DNA of 64,000 nt from assembly GCF_024171865.1 (NCBI RefSeq), contig NZ_JAMTCN010000021.1, positions 27,012 to 91,011 on the forward strand, in the 5' to 3' direction. The position numbers were made by a program, and so were the translations under genes. The notes below the pieces were generated by a model that worked only from the letters and a program-made list of their open reading frames with translations, was not told the DNA's origin and ran no database searches. Below, piece after piece: positions 46,655 through 58,168 of this stretch (positions are counted from its first letter, which is position 1; each line of letters opens with the position of its first letter). Origin of the DNA: Prauserella aidingensis. GTDB lineage: Bacteria; Actinomycetota; Actinomycetes; Mycobacteriales; Pseudonocardiaceae.

Positions 46655-47140
46655 ATGAGTACGACTACTCAGACCGACAGGCCACGCATTCAGCCGCTCG
46701 ACGACTACGAACCACATCGGACCGCAGCGACGGACCACGGGGGCTCTCGTTCACTGCCCGACGCCGGCATTGCGGCGCTGTTGAGCGGAATTCCGGATCA
46801 GCGCACGGGGCGCAGACCGCGCAGGGACCTGTCGAAGAAACAGGTGGAACGCATACTCGGCGCGCTGCTGGAAGTCCACAGCGGACTGCGGGCGGTCACG
46901 CAGTTGGCTCCGTGGCTGTCGCCGGAATTAGCCACCCGAATGCGGGACGACACACCGCAGCACCGGCCGAGATACCGGCTGCAGTCCGCACATCTGTGCC
47001 GGACGTCCGACGATTCCCTGGAGGTGGCCGCGACCACGTACGCGCGGTCGCGGACGCTCGCGGTGACGGCACGTTTCGAACGCCGCGCCGGGCAATGGCG
47101 GTGCACGCAGTTCGCGGTCCTCGACCCGCGGACGGCCTGA
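46655..47140 (+). CDS. Rv3235-family protein
   Basis: 161 residues. The N-terminal 60 are disordered and charged; the conserved part is KKQVERILGALLEVHSGLRAVTQLAPWLSPELATRM, RYRLQSAHLCRTSDDSLEVAATTYARSRTLAVTARFER and GQWRCTQFAVLDPR. It resembles actinobacterial Rv3235 proteins, whose position next to secA is conserved. Function unknown; a role tied to secretion is only a neighbour-based guess. ATG at 46655 after GGAGGGGGAT. A 21-bp hairpin separates it from convergent secA. Confidence 0.85.
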   Translation: MSTTTQTDRPRIQPLDDYEPHRTAATDHGGSRSLPDAGIAALLSGIPDQRTGRRPRRDLSKKQVERILGALLEVHSGLRAVTQLAPWLSPELATRMRDDTPQHRPRYRLQSAHLCRTSDDSLEVAATTYARSRTLAVTARFERRAGQWRCTQFAVLDPRTA

Positions 47141-47182
47141 CGCGCCGACACCGGCGGAGCCCCGGGGACGCCCGCCGAGACA

Positions 47183-47227
47183 CGAGCGGGGCCTGCCGGG
47201 AAACCGTTTCCCGGCAGGCCCCGCTCG
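47183..47227. terminator. Bidirectional hairpin between Rv3235-family gene and secA
   Basis: A perfect 21-bp stem (47183-47203 with 47207-47227; left arm starts CGAGCGGGGCCTGCCGGG) closing a CCG loop, with A3/T3 at the loop side. Confidence 0.92.
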
Positions 47228-47335
47228 AGGCGAACGCCTTCGATCCGTGACGACGTCACGTCCGGTAGGCCGCGCCCGCGCACCGCCGCGGGTTCCACCG
47301 CCTGCGCCGCGACGCAGGCCGACCAGGACCTGTGC

Positions 47336-50215
<2,880 letters not shown>

Positions 50216-50485
50216 CCGGGTCGACCTCGCTAGTTGGTTCGGTTTCTCGTGCGCCACCCCGGCCCGCGCCTGGGCAGCCGAGTCCGCCACGCAGCGGCCG
50301 GCGCTTCGCACACACCCGCGACCACGCAGCACTGCCCATCGTAGGGAATGCGCAGGCCCGTGCGCACACGGCTCGGCGTGCGAGCACCCCGGGTGCGACG
50401 AAAGTCCCCTCCGGGTCTCACACGGGCCTCACAGCCGTCTCACGGGAGCTTCACGCGGCGGGCCCGAGAGGTCGGTCCGCACACG

Positions 50486-50524
50486 GCGGTGGCCCGCGCA
50501 CACCTGGTGCACGCGGGCCACCGC
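50486..50524 (-). terminator. Hairpin terminator downstream of hpf
   Basis: A perfect 13-bp stem (GCGGTGGCCCGCG with CGCGGGCCACCGC) with a 13-nt loop, 22 bp after the hpf stop. The rest of the 330-bp gap to secA (50216-50545) shows no gene and should contain the secA promoter. Confidence 0.85.
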
Positions 50525-50545
50525 GGGGCGCACGGGCCCGGCCGG

Positions 50546-51277
50546 TCAGACCAGCCGGATCACGCCGTAGTCGAATCCCTTCCTGCGGTAGACGACGCTC
50601 GGCTTGCCGGCGTCCGCATCGTTGAACAGGTAGAAGTCGTGCCCGACGAGTTCCATCTCCGAGAGGGCCTCGTCGACCGTCATCGGTGCCGACGAGTGCT
50701 GCTTCTCGCGCACGATGCGACCGGGTTCGTGGTCGTCACCCGCGTCACCGCGGTCGCCGACCGTCATGTCGTCGAAACCGTCGTCGAGCCGCTGGGACGG
50801 GAGCCTGATGGCGCCGTCCGCGCTGACGGTGTCCGCCGCCGACGACATGACCTGACCGTTCATGTCCCCGGTCTCCGTGGGGGCCTCCATGACCGCGGTC
50901 GCGGTACCGCCGGACCGACCGTCGGACCCTCCCGCGGTGGCCTCCGCGACGGATTCGGGAACGCGCCGTCCGTAATGCACCTTTCTGCGATCGTGCGCAC
51001 GACGCATCCGGTTTTCGAGCTTACTCACCGCGGCATCGAGCGCTGCGTAGAAATCGCCCGCGCTCGCTTCCGCTCGCATGGCGGGCCCCTTGCCCCGGCC
51101 CGTGATTTCGACACGCTGGCAGTTCTTGGACTGGCGCCGATTGCGCTCGTGGAAAAGCTCCACCTCGTAGCGGATGACTTTGCGGTCGTATCGTTCGAGC
51201 CGATCCAGCTTCTCGCTCACGTGCTGCCGGTAGTGCTCCGGGACCTCCACGTTACGGCCCTTGACGACGATATCCAT
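50546..51277 (-). CDS. hpf: Long-form ribosome hibernation-promoting factor
   Basis: 243 residues. The N-terminal S30AE domain (MDIVVKGRNVEVPEHYRQHVSEKLDRLERYD ... RAEASAGDFYAALDAAVSKLENRMRRAHDRRKVH) binds the 30S decoding site. A variable linker of about 75 residues precedes the C-terminal dimerisation domain (IVREKQHSSAPMTVDEALSEMELVGHDFYLFNDADAGKPSVVYRRKGFDYGVIRLV) that pairs ribosomes into 100S dimers. ATG at 51277 follows GGGAGG; upstream in-frame codons lack homology. Counterpart of Rv3241c between secA and comF. Confidence 0.95.
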   Translation of the reverse strand: MDIVVKGRNVEVPEHYRQHVSEKLDRLERYDRKVIRYEVELFHERNRRQSKNCQRVEITGRGKGPAMRAEASAGDFYAALDAAVSKLENRMRRAHDRRKVHYGRRVPESVAEATAGGSDGRSGGTATAVMEAPTETGDMNGQVMSSAADTVSADGAIRLPSQRLDDGFDDMTVGDRGDAGDDHEPGRIVREKQHSSAPMTVDEALSEMELVGHDFYLFNDADAGKPSVVYRRKGFDYGVIRLV

Positions 51278-51769
51278 ACGCGACCTCCCTCGCGGAAAGC
51301 GAGTCCATTGCGGCGAACACCGGCACCGGGGAGAGAAAACGATCATGCGCCATTCCTCGGGCGTGCTGATCAATTTCTGGGATTTCAGCTTTCCGCCGGC
51401 GCCAGGGACATTTACTGGCCACCTCCCTGCTGCCGGGAATTGCTGTTAGCGGTGCACATTAGCCCGGTTCCGGCTCGGAGAGAAGCCCCCGGTGCGGGGG
51501 ACGTCGGACGGTGAACCGTGGTCACGTTCCGAAGCCGAGAACCGGCATGCAACCCCTCGCGGGGACTCGATCGGAGCAACATCGGGGTGAACGGAACCCG
51601 ACCGCCGCAGAACCAGCGCGTGAGCGCCTGGCGGACGGTGACGGGCCGGTTGCTCATACCGGGACAACGAACAGCCGCCGGACGCGGTTCCGAGTCACCC
51701 GTTCGAGCGGGAGCCGTGCGGTGAGCGGTCGCCGCCGGTGTCGAGGGCGGCCGGTGTCGAGGGCCGCCG
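51278..51769. other. 492-bp gap between comF and hpf; no gene recognised
   Basis: It should hold the hpf promoter. The only structure noted is a short direct duplication (GGTGTCGAGGGCGGCC then GGTGTCGAGGGCCGCC, about 51737-51768) beside the comF stop. The small open frames across it have no homology or codon bias that I can support. Confidence 0.55.
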
Positions 51770-52477
51770 TCATGCTGCCGTCAGCGTGAGCGCGGAGAGT
51801 GGCTCGACCCCGGCGTTCCGCAGCGCGCCCCGGGCCGCGGCGAGGGTCGCCCCCGTGGTCACGACGTCGTCGAGCAGCACCACGGGCACTCCGGGTGGCG
51901 GCGCGCCCGCTGGTGCGATGCGGAGCCTGCCCGCGAGGTTCGCGCTGCGCTGTGCGCGGTCGAGGCCGACGGCGTCCCGCGCCCCCGCGTCGAGCCGCAG
52001 CGCGGGTGCCACGGCGGCGGGCCTGCCGGTCTCGCTCAGCGCCGCCGCGCACGCCCTGGCCAGCGCGAGCACGTGCGAACCGCCCCGGGCCCGGGCGGCG
52101 CTCGGGCGGGAGGGCACCGGGACCAGCCACCAGGTGCCCTCCGCGTCGGGCCTCGCCGCGGGCAACTGCGGCACGGCGGCGGCCAGCGCCCTTCCCAACG
52201 GGCGCGTCAGACCGCGCCTGCCGCGTTCCTTGTGCGCCACGACGAGCGTTCGGGCGACGTCGGCGTGACGTGCGAGAGCGTAGGTCGGCTCGGCAGGACC
52301 GGTCGCCGACGCCTGCCGCGGCTCGCCGAAGACCGCCAGACACGACCGGCAGCACGCCCGGCCGGGTGCGTCACAGCCCGCGCAGTGTTCCGGCAGCACC
52401 AGGTCCAGCAGTGCCGCGGCACGCGCGGCCGTTCCCTGTTTCGTCACGTACGGCAGCATGCCGCCCGGCCCCGACAT
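51770..52477 (-). CDS. ComF-family phosphoribosyltransferase-like protein
   Basis: 235 residues. A four-cysteine zinc motif (HCAGCDAPGRACCRSC) is followed by ARHADVARTLVVAHKERGRRGLTRPLGRAL, LVPVPSRPSAARARGGSHVLALA and the PRPP loop VVLLDDVVTTGATLAAARGAL. ComF proteins take part in DNA uptake or processing in competent bacteria; in actinobacteria the role is unknown. ATG at 52477 (GGAG close upstream) is preferred; ATG 52459 is an alternative. It is last in the mtrA-mtrB-lpqB-comF series, 35 bp after lpqB. Confidence 0.85.
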   Translation of the reverse strand: MSGPGGMLPYVTKQGTAARAAALLDLVLPEHCAGCDAPGRACCRSCLAVFGEPRQASATGPAEPTYALARHADVARTLVVAHKERGRRGLTRPLGRALAAAVPQLPAARPDAEGTWWLVPVPSRPSAARARGGSHVLALARACAAALSETGRPAAVAPALRLDAGARDAVGLDRAQRSANLAGRLRIAPAGAPPPGVPVVLLDDVVTTGATLAAARGALRNAGVEPLSALTLTAA

Positions 52478-52512
52478 TCTCCGGGCCCGCGATCGCCGCG
52501 GCCCGCCGGACG

Positions 52513-54507
52513 TCAGCCGGGGTAGAACGGCACGGCCGACGAGCCGCGCTGGTCGTGCGGGCGCCACACGTCGCCGAGATCGCTCGCCGTCCACAATCCC
52601 GTCGCGTCGGCCACCACCGTGGGCCTGCCCGGTGCCGCCGTGATGCCGCGCATGGGCGCGATGAGGTTCGAACTGTTGAACTGGTCGATCCGCAGCCCGT
52701 CGAGCGGCACGCGCACCACCGGACTCGCCTCCGACTGTGTGGCGACCGCCAGGGCGTCCTGCCCCGACCAGTCCAGCGCGACGGCGTCGTCGAGCTCATC
52801 ACCCTGCAGCACACGCGGCGCACGCAGGGCGACCGAGGCGCGGCTCTCGTCGTCGCGCACCACCGCGGCGACGACGACCCTGCCGCCGATGACCATCGCC
52901 GCGCGCGTGCCGTCCCGCGACAACCGCAGGGCGTCGATGTCGCCGATCGGGTTGATCTCGGACGAGTTGACCGACTGGGTCACCCACCGGCCCTCGGCGT
53001 CGGTGACGACCTGCACCACGCGTTCCCCGCTTGCGACCGTCCACACCTCGCGCGACTGCTCGCTGCGCGAGGTCGCGGGCACCCACGTCGGCCGGGTCAT
53101 GCTGCGGGCGTCCAGGTCGACGACCTGACCCTCCTCGCCGTACGGCCCGACCCGCAGCCGCACGCCCTGCTGCGCCCGTTCGACGACCGCCAACTGGTCG
53201 CCGCCCAGCGACTGGGCCGCGCTCCGCACGTTCCGTCCCGATCCGGCGGGCCCGGGGATCGGCTGGCCGTTGCCGAGCGACAGCACCCGGCCGTCGGCGA
53301 CCATCAGTCCCGGCAGATCCGAGCTCGGCGTCGCCGCGGCCTGGTAGGACGGCAGTTCACCGGGCCGCCAGTCGCGGTGACCCTGCACCAGCGCGCTGCC
53401 GTTGGACAACAGGCGCACCCGGCTCGTCGTCACCGTCTGCAACGACCGCACGACCTGCGCCGCAATGAGTTCCTTGTCGTGAGCGCTCCGGTCGGCGACA
53501 CCGGTGAGCGGCACGGCCAGCGCACCGTCGCGGGTCGTCGTCACGTTCGTCTCGAGCGAGGCGTTGTCGCCCATCGGGTTGCGCACCGCTCCGGTCAGTC
53601 CGTCGGACGGGCCCGCCAGCAGCAGGTCCACCACCCGGGCGGGCAGTCCCGACTGCGGGCTCGCCACGACGTAGCGCAGATCGGGCACCAGCACGTTCGA
53701 CTCCGGCGCGAAGAAGTAGACCGGTACGCGGAAGTACGTCTCGTCGAAGTCCGACATCGTGACCAGCACACTCTGCGGCGGGTCGACGATGCGCCACTCG
53801 CCGTTCTCCTTGCGCAGGCGCACGTTCTGCTCGACGGCGTCGTCGGCGGGGATGAAGGAGCTGTCGGCCGCCAGCCTGCCGACGTGCCCGCCACGGACCG
53901 TGACGACGTGTTCGTCGGGAGCCTTCGACGCGGTCGCACCGTCCGAGGCCGCACCGTCCGGCGCCGTGCGCGGGGACCGTGTCGTCACCCCCGTCTCCGG
54001 CGCGGGCGTGGGTGTCTGCTCCGCGCCCGCGTCGTCACCGGGAGAGCCGGTCGGGATCTCCTCGCCGTTGCCGCGTTCGTCCCGGCGTTCGCCGGGCTCG
54101 GCGTCGCGACTGCTCGTGGCGGGCGTGCGGGGCCCGTCCGTATCGGCGAAGACGGTGCTGAACTCGTCCTCGATCACGGCGACCGCCTGGTCGGGCTGCC
54201 ACTCCTTCCGTGCCCGCTGCGACAGATAGGCCCGGGAGGCCGCGTAGTCGCTGGCGGGCTCGGCGCTGGCCTCCACGAACTCCCGCACGACCGACAGCGG
54301 GTCCAGTCCCGGTGCGGGTTCGGGTACCGCCTCGGTCTGCTGTCCGCGCTGCTGCTGGGGCAGCGCCTCGGGCTGCGATTCGGAGGGAATCGCGGCACAG
54401 CCGCTCGCCACCAGGGCGGCCAGCCCCAGTGCGGCCCACGCGCGCATCCGACGCGGGCGCGCCGGGCCGCGCGAGTGCTGTGTCGTCACACCGTCTCCCG
54501 TCGTCAC
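52513..54507 (-). CDS. lpqB: Lipoprotein LpqB, MtrB partner
   Basis: 664 residues. A lipoprotein signal with lipobox VASGC (Cys37) precedes GerMN-type sporulation/germination domains (VLVPDLRYVVASPQSGLPARVVDLLLAGPSDGL) and a C-terminal beta-propeller-like region (RPTWVPATSRSEQSREVW, DIDALRLSRDGTRAAMVIGGRVVVAAV). In mycobacteria LpqB binds the sensor MtrB outside the membrane and modulates MtrA phosphorylation. Its GTG at 54507 overlaps the mtrB stop by 4 bp (GTGA). The start region is an 18-bp tandem duplication, so a second GTG at 54489 has the same ribosome site. An acidic insert of about 110 residues precedes the GerMN part. Confidence 0.93.
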   Translation of the reverse strand: MTTGDGVTTQHSRGPARPRRMRAWAALGLAALVASGCAAIPSESQPEALPQQQRGQQTEAVPEPAPGLDPLSVVREFVEASAEPASDYAASRAYLSQRARKEWQPDQAVAVIEDEFSTVFADTDGPRTPATSSRDAEPGERRDERGNGEEIPTGSPGDDAGAEQTPTPAPETGVTTRSPRTAPDGAASDGATASKAPDEHVVTVRGGHVGRLAADSSFIPADDAVEQNVRLRKENGEWRIVDPPQSVLVTMSDFDETYFRVPVYFFAPESNVLVPDLRYVVASPQSGLPARVVDLLLAGPSDGLTGAVRNPMGDNASLETNVTTTRDGALAVPLTGVADRSAHDKELIAAQVVRSLQTVTTSRVRLLSNGSALVQGHRDWRPGELPSYQAAATPSSDLPGLMVADGRVLSLGNGQPIPGPAGSGRNVRSAAQSLGGDQLAVVERAQQGVRLRVGPYGEEGQVVDLDARSMTRPTWVPATSRSEQSREVWTVASGERVVQVVTDAEGRWVTQSVNSSEINPIGDIDALRLSRDGTRAAMVIGGRVVVAAVVRDDESRASVALRAPRVLQGDELDDAVALDWSGQDALAVATQSEASPVVRVPLDGLRIDQFNSSNLIAPMRGITAAPGRPTVVADATGLWTASDLGDVWRPHDQRGSSAVPFYPG

Positions 54508-54517
54508 ACCGTCTCCC
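54482..54517. repeat. 18-bp tandem duplication of the lpqB ribosome site and start
   Basis: GTCGTCACACCGTCTCCC occurs at 54482-54499 and again at 54500-54517. On the coding strand each copy reads GGGAGACGGTGTGACGAC, a Shine-Dalgarno-like GGGAGA plus GTG start, in frame with each other. Confidence 0.92.
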
Positions 54518-56303
54518 CTGGCTGCGCGTCCGGCTGGGCGTCGCGGTCGCCCTGGGCACCTGCGGTCGGCTCTACGTCCTCGGGTGGCAGGGGCAGCGGG
54601 TTCGCCGCGTACGAACCGCCGACCTTGCGCGGAAGCGTGAGGCGGAAGCACGATCCGCGATCGGGCTCGCCCCACGCGTCGAGTGTGCCACCGTGCAGGC
54701 GCGCGTCCTCCTGGCTGATGGCCAGGCCCAGTCCCGTGCCGCCGGTCCGCCGGTTCCGCGACGGGTCGGCCCGCCAGAACCGGTTGAACACCAGCTCGGA
54801 CTCGCCGGGGCGCAGGCCGATGCCCTGGTCGCGGATCGTGATCGCGACGGCTCCGGGCCATTCGTCCGCCGCGCCCGACGCTCCGCCGGGGACGGCACCG
54901 GGCGCGCCGTCGGCCGCAGGAAGGGTCACGGCCGCGTTCTCGCCTGCGGCGTCGCCGGCCGCCGGGGTTTCCGGCTCCGTGGCGGCGAGGCGCACCTGCA
55001 CCGGCCTGCCCTCGCCGTGGTCGAGTGCGTTGGCCAGCAGGTTGCGCAGAATGCGTTCGATACGCCGGGCGTCGACCTCGGCCTCGACCGGACCGTCCGG
55101 CAGGTCGACATCCATGGCGCTGCCCATCGACTCCGCCAGCCCGCTCACCTGTTCCACCGCACGCTCGACGATCGGCCGGACGTCGGCGACCTCCGACGAC
55201 AGCTCCTCGACCCCGGCGTCGAGCCGCGAGATCTCCAGCAGGTCGGCCAGCAGCTGTTCGAACCGGTCGAGCTCGTCGGTCAGCAGTTCGGTCGACCGCG
55301 CGAGCCCCGCGGGGAACTGCTCGCGCGAAGCGTGCAGCACGTCGGCGGCCATGCGGACCGTGGTCAGCGGCGTCCGCAGCTCGTGCGAGACGTCCGAGGT
55401 GAACCGCCGCTGCAGTTCGCCGAACTCCTCGAGCTGCCGGATCTGCCGCTGGATACTGGCCGCCATCTCGTTGTAGGCGACGGCCAGCTTCGCCAGGTCG
55501 TCCTCACCGACGACCTCGAGCCTGCGGTCCAGCTCGCCGTGCGCGAACTGCTCCGCCGCGCCCGCAGCCCGCCGCACGGGCTGGACCACCTGCCGCACGA
55601 CGATGTTGGTGATGCCGGCCAGCAGCGCCAGCAGCGCGAAACTGCCCACGACCAGCGTGTTCTGCACCGTGGCGACCGTGTTCTGCTCCGAGGTGAGCGG
55701 GAACAGCAGGTAGACCTGCAACGGCCGGGTCGTCGTCGTGATGGGGGCGCCGATCGCGAGGTAGGTCGTGCCGCCGGCGGTGTGGAACTCCTTGGCGGGC
55801 GTGTTGTTCTCGACGAACCCGCGCAACCGGCCGGAGACCTTGTCGTACGGCCCCGCGGACACCGTGCGGCTCGCGGGGCGCTCCGGATCGCCCGCGGCGA
55901 GCACCGGCTCGAACGTGCCCGCGGCCGAACTGGCCGCATCCTGCGCCGCGACCGAACTGGTGGTGATCCGGTTGACCGCGTTCGTGAGCCGTTCGCGCAG
56001 GGCGTCGTCCTGACCCGCATCGCCGACGAGCTCGCTCTCGACCGTGCGCACCACCGCATCGAGCTGCGCGGTCGCGGCCTCCTCCTTGGTGGTCATGAGC
56101 CGGTCGGTGATCTGGTTCTGCAGCACCATGCCGAGCACGAACACGACCGCGGCCGACATCGCCAGCGTCGACACGGTGACGCGGAACTGCAGCGAATGGC
56201 GCCACAGCTCGCCGAACGCGGTGCTCTTCCGCCGCCCGAACGCCGCGACGCGGCGGGCCAGCCCCAGCAGCAGTCCGCCGAGGCCGCTCAGGCGATCTCT
56301 CAT
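54504..56303 (-). CDS. mtrB: Sensor histidine kinase MtrB
   Basis: 599 residues. The first membrane span lies at about 41-62 (VTVSTLAMSAAVVFVLGMVL). An extracytoplasmic sensor domain of about 140 residues and a second span (LVVGSFALLALLAGITNIVV) follow. A HAMP domain (VVQPVRRAAGAAEQFAHGELDRRLEV) leads to HisKA with His307 in SHELRTPLTTVR. The HATPase domain (LANALDHGEG, IRDQGIGLRPGESELVFNRFWRADPSRNRRTGGTGLGLAI) carries a Gly/Ala insert. It phosphorylates MtrA and controls cell-wall and division genes. ATG at 56303 lies 7 bp after the mtrA stop. Confidence 0.96.
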   Translation of the reverse strand: MRDRLSGLGGLLLGLARRVAAFGRRKSTAFGELWRHSLQFRVTVSTLAMSAAVVFVLGMVLQNQITDRLMTTKEEAATAQLDAVVRTVESELVGDAGQDDALRERLTNAVNRITTSSVAAQDAASSAAGTFEPVLAAGDPERPASRTVSAGPYDKVSGRLRGFVENNTPAKEFHTAGGTTYLAIGAPITTTTRPLQVYLLFPLTSEQNTVATVQNTLVVGSFALLALLAGITNIVVRQVVQPVRRAAGAAEQFAHGELDRRLEVVGEDDLAKLAVAYNEMAASIQRQIRQLEEFGELQRRFTSDVSHELRTPLTTVRMAADVLHASREQFPAGLARSTELLTDELDRFEQLLADLLEISRLDAGVEELSSEVADVRPIVERAVEQVSGLAESMGSAMDVDLPDGPVEAEVDARRIERILRNLLANALDHGEGRPVQVRLAATEPETPAAGDAAGENAAVTLPAADGAPGAVPGGASGAADEWPGAVAITIRDQGIGLRPGESELVFNRFWRADPSRNRRTGGTGLGLAISQEDARLHGGTLDAWGEPDRGSCFRLTLPRKVGGSYAANPLPLPPEDVEPTAGAQGDRDAQPDAQPGETV

Positions 56304-56310
56304 GAGCCGA

Positions 56311-56997
56311 TTATGGTGGGCCCGCCTTGTAGCCCACACCGCGCACGGTCAGCACGACCTCGGGGTGTTCCGGATCGCGCTCCACCTTCGACCGCAGTCG
56401 TTGCACGTGGACGTTGACGAGCCGCGTGTCCGCCGCGTGCCGGTAGCCCCACACCTGCTCGAGCAGCACCTCGCGGGTGAACACCTGCCTCGGCTTGCGG
56501 GCCAGCGCCACGAGCAGGTCGAACTCCAGCGGAGTCAGCGAGATCGGCTCACCGTCGCGCGTCACCTGGTGGCCGGGAACATCGATGGCGAGGTCCCCGA
56601 TGACCAGCGACTCGGCGGGCTCGCCGTCGTTGTGACGGAGCCGGGCGCGCACGCGGGCGACGAGTTCCTTCGGCTTGAACGGCTTGACGACGTAGTCGTC
56701 GGCGCCGGATTCGAGGCCCAGCACGATGTCGACCGTGTCGCTCTTGGCCGTGAGCATGACGACCGGGACACCCGATTCCGCCCGGATGGCCTTGCAGACG
56801 TCGATGCCGTTCAGCCCCGGCAGCATGAGGTCGAGCAGTACCAGGTCGGGCTTCATCTCGCGGAACGCCGACAGCGCACGGGAGCCGTCGGAGACCACCG
56901 CGGTCTCGAAGCCCTCCCCGCGCAGCACGATGGTCAGCATCTCCGCGAGAGCGGGGTCGTCGTCGACGACCAGCACACGTGCCTTCATGGCCCACAT
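56311..56997 (-). CDS. mtrA: Response regulator MtrA
   Basis: 228 residues, exactly the length of M. tuberculosis MtrA. The receiver domain has the acidic pocket VVDDD and phospho-acceptor Asp56 (LLDLMLPG), with TAKSDTVD and KPFKPKEL completing the site. The OmpR-type winged helix is ISLTPLEFDLLVALARKPRQVFTREVLLEQVWGYRHAADTRLVNVHVQRLRSKVE. ATG at 56997 (MWAMKARV) is chosen because it reproduces the family N-terminus and length; ATG 56988 is the alternative. The mRNA may be near-leaderless at this start. First gene of mtrA-mtrB-lpqB-comF. Confidence 0.97.
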   Translation of the reverse strand: MWAMKARVLVVDDDPALAEMLTIVLRGEGFETAVVSDGSRALSAFREMKPDLVLLDLMLPGLNGIDVCKAIRAESGVPVVMLTAKSDTVDIVLGLESGADDYVVKPFKPKELVARVRARLRHNDGEPAESLVIGDLAIDVPGHQVTRDGEPISLTPLEFDLLVALARKPRQVFTREVLLEQVWGYRHAADTRLVNVHVQRLRSKVERDPEHPEVVLTVRGVGYKAGPP

Positions 56998-57206
56998 ATT
57001 CGCACTGCACTCATCGCCGACTGCGGGAGACCCTGGTTCGGCGTGTCCGAGTCGGCCGATGACTGGTCCGAACGGAGTAACGGTATGAACCACGGAGGCG
57101 CCGGACGATTACTCACGCGAGCGGCTGCGCGACCGTGAACAAGGTGATAACTCACATCCGCCGCCGGAGGGGCGACTCTCCTCGACACAGGAGTTACTGT
57201 TGCGTT

Positions 57207-58091
57207 ATGCGGAACTCCGACGCTGCCTCCCTCGCCGCCCGGAACTCCGACGACGTTCCGCAGGGCACCGCTGGTCCGGCCGGGACCGGCCTCACACCCG
57301 AGGACGTCCCGGAGCCGGCTCCGGCCGAGGAACCGAAGAGCCCGGTGCAGTCCGTCGACCGCGCGGTGAGCATCCTCGAGCACCTCGCCAAGGACGGCGA
57401 GGCGGGCATCACCGAGATCGCCGACGAACTGGGCGTGCACAAGTCCACCGCGTCGCGACTCGTGTCCGCGCTGGAGATGCGCAACCTCGTCGAGCAGGTC
57501 AGCGACCGCGGCAAGTACCAGATCGGGTTGGGGATCGTTCGGCTCGCCGGCGCCGCGACCGGCCGGATGGACCTGGCGAAGCTGGGCAACCAGACCTGCC
57601 AGGGCCTCGCCGACTCGCTCGGCGAGACGGTCAACATCGCGGTCGCCGACGGCGGCATCGCGATCAACATCAGCCAGGCGGTCGGGTCGGCCTCGATCAC
57701 GGCGCAGAACTGGACGGGCAGGCGCACGCCGTTGCACGCCACGTCGAGCGGCAAGGTGCTGCTGGCGTACATGCCGCCCGCGCAGCGCCGCGACATGCTC
57801 CGCGACAGCCTCGAGGAGTACACGCCCCGCACGACGACCGCACCCGACGAGCTGACCGCCGAACTCAGCCGCATCGCCGACGACGGGTTCGCCGCGTGCT
57901 TCGAGGAGTTCGAGCTCGGACTGCACGCGGTGGCGGTGCCGATCTACGGCGACGGTGGTTCGGTCATCGCGGCGATGAGCGCCTCCGGCCCGTCGTACCG
58001 GCTGTCCCGGCAGCGCATCCGGCAGATCATCGGCCCGATGCGCGACGCGGCGATGGAGCTGTCGGCGCAGCTCGGCCACTTCCCGACCTGA
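57207..58091 (+). CDS. IclR-family transcriptional regulator
   Basis: 294 residues. After a disordered 45-residue start comes the winged helix VQSVDRAVSILEHLAKDGEAGITEIADELGVHKSTASRLVSALEMRNLVEQ. The IclR effector domain follows (QTCQGLADSLGETVNIAVADGGIAINISQAVGSASI, PLHATSSGKVLLAYMP, FEEFELGLHAVAVPIYG). IclR proteins often regulate sugar or C1/aromatic pathways by binding small acids. It is convergent with the RuMP-type cluster (77 bp gap) and divergent from mtrA. Control of the cluster is possible but not shown; no shared palindrome was found. ATG at 57207 is likely. Confidence 0.88.
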   Translation: MRNSDAASLAARNSDDVPQGTAGPAGTGLTPEDVPEPAPAEEPKSPVQSVDRAVSILEHLAKDGEAGITEIADELGVHKSTASRLVSALEMRNLVEQVSDRGKYQIGLGIVRLAGAATGRMDLAKLGNQTCQGLADSLGETVNIAVADGGIAINISQAVGSASITAQNWTGRRTPLHATSSGKVLLAYMPPAQRRDMLRDSLEEYTPRTTTAPDELTAELSRIADDGFAACFEEFELGLHAVAVPIYGDGGSVIAAMSASGPSYRLSRQRIRQIIGPMRDAAMELSAQLGHFPT

Positions 58092-58125
58092 CACGTCCCA
58101 CCGTCTGCGCCGGGGCACGCGGACA

Positions 58126-58160
58126 GGGCGCAGGCCACCGCCGACACGTGACCTGCGCCC
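58126..58160. terminator. Hairpin between convergent iclR and pfk
   Basis: A 13-bp stem with one G-U pair (GGGCGCAGGCCAC with GTGACCTGCGCCC) and a 9-nt loop, 34 bp after the iclR stop and 8 bp before the pfk stop position. Confidence 0.75.
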
Positions 58161-58168
58161 GCCGGGGC

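Noticed and set aside
57000..57206. MtrA autoregulatory boxes upstream of mtrA
   Set aside because: GTAACGG-like words can be found but no clear pair of direct repeats at the expected spacing.
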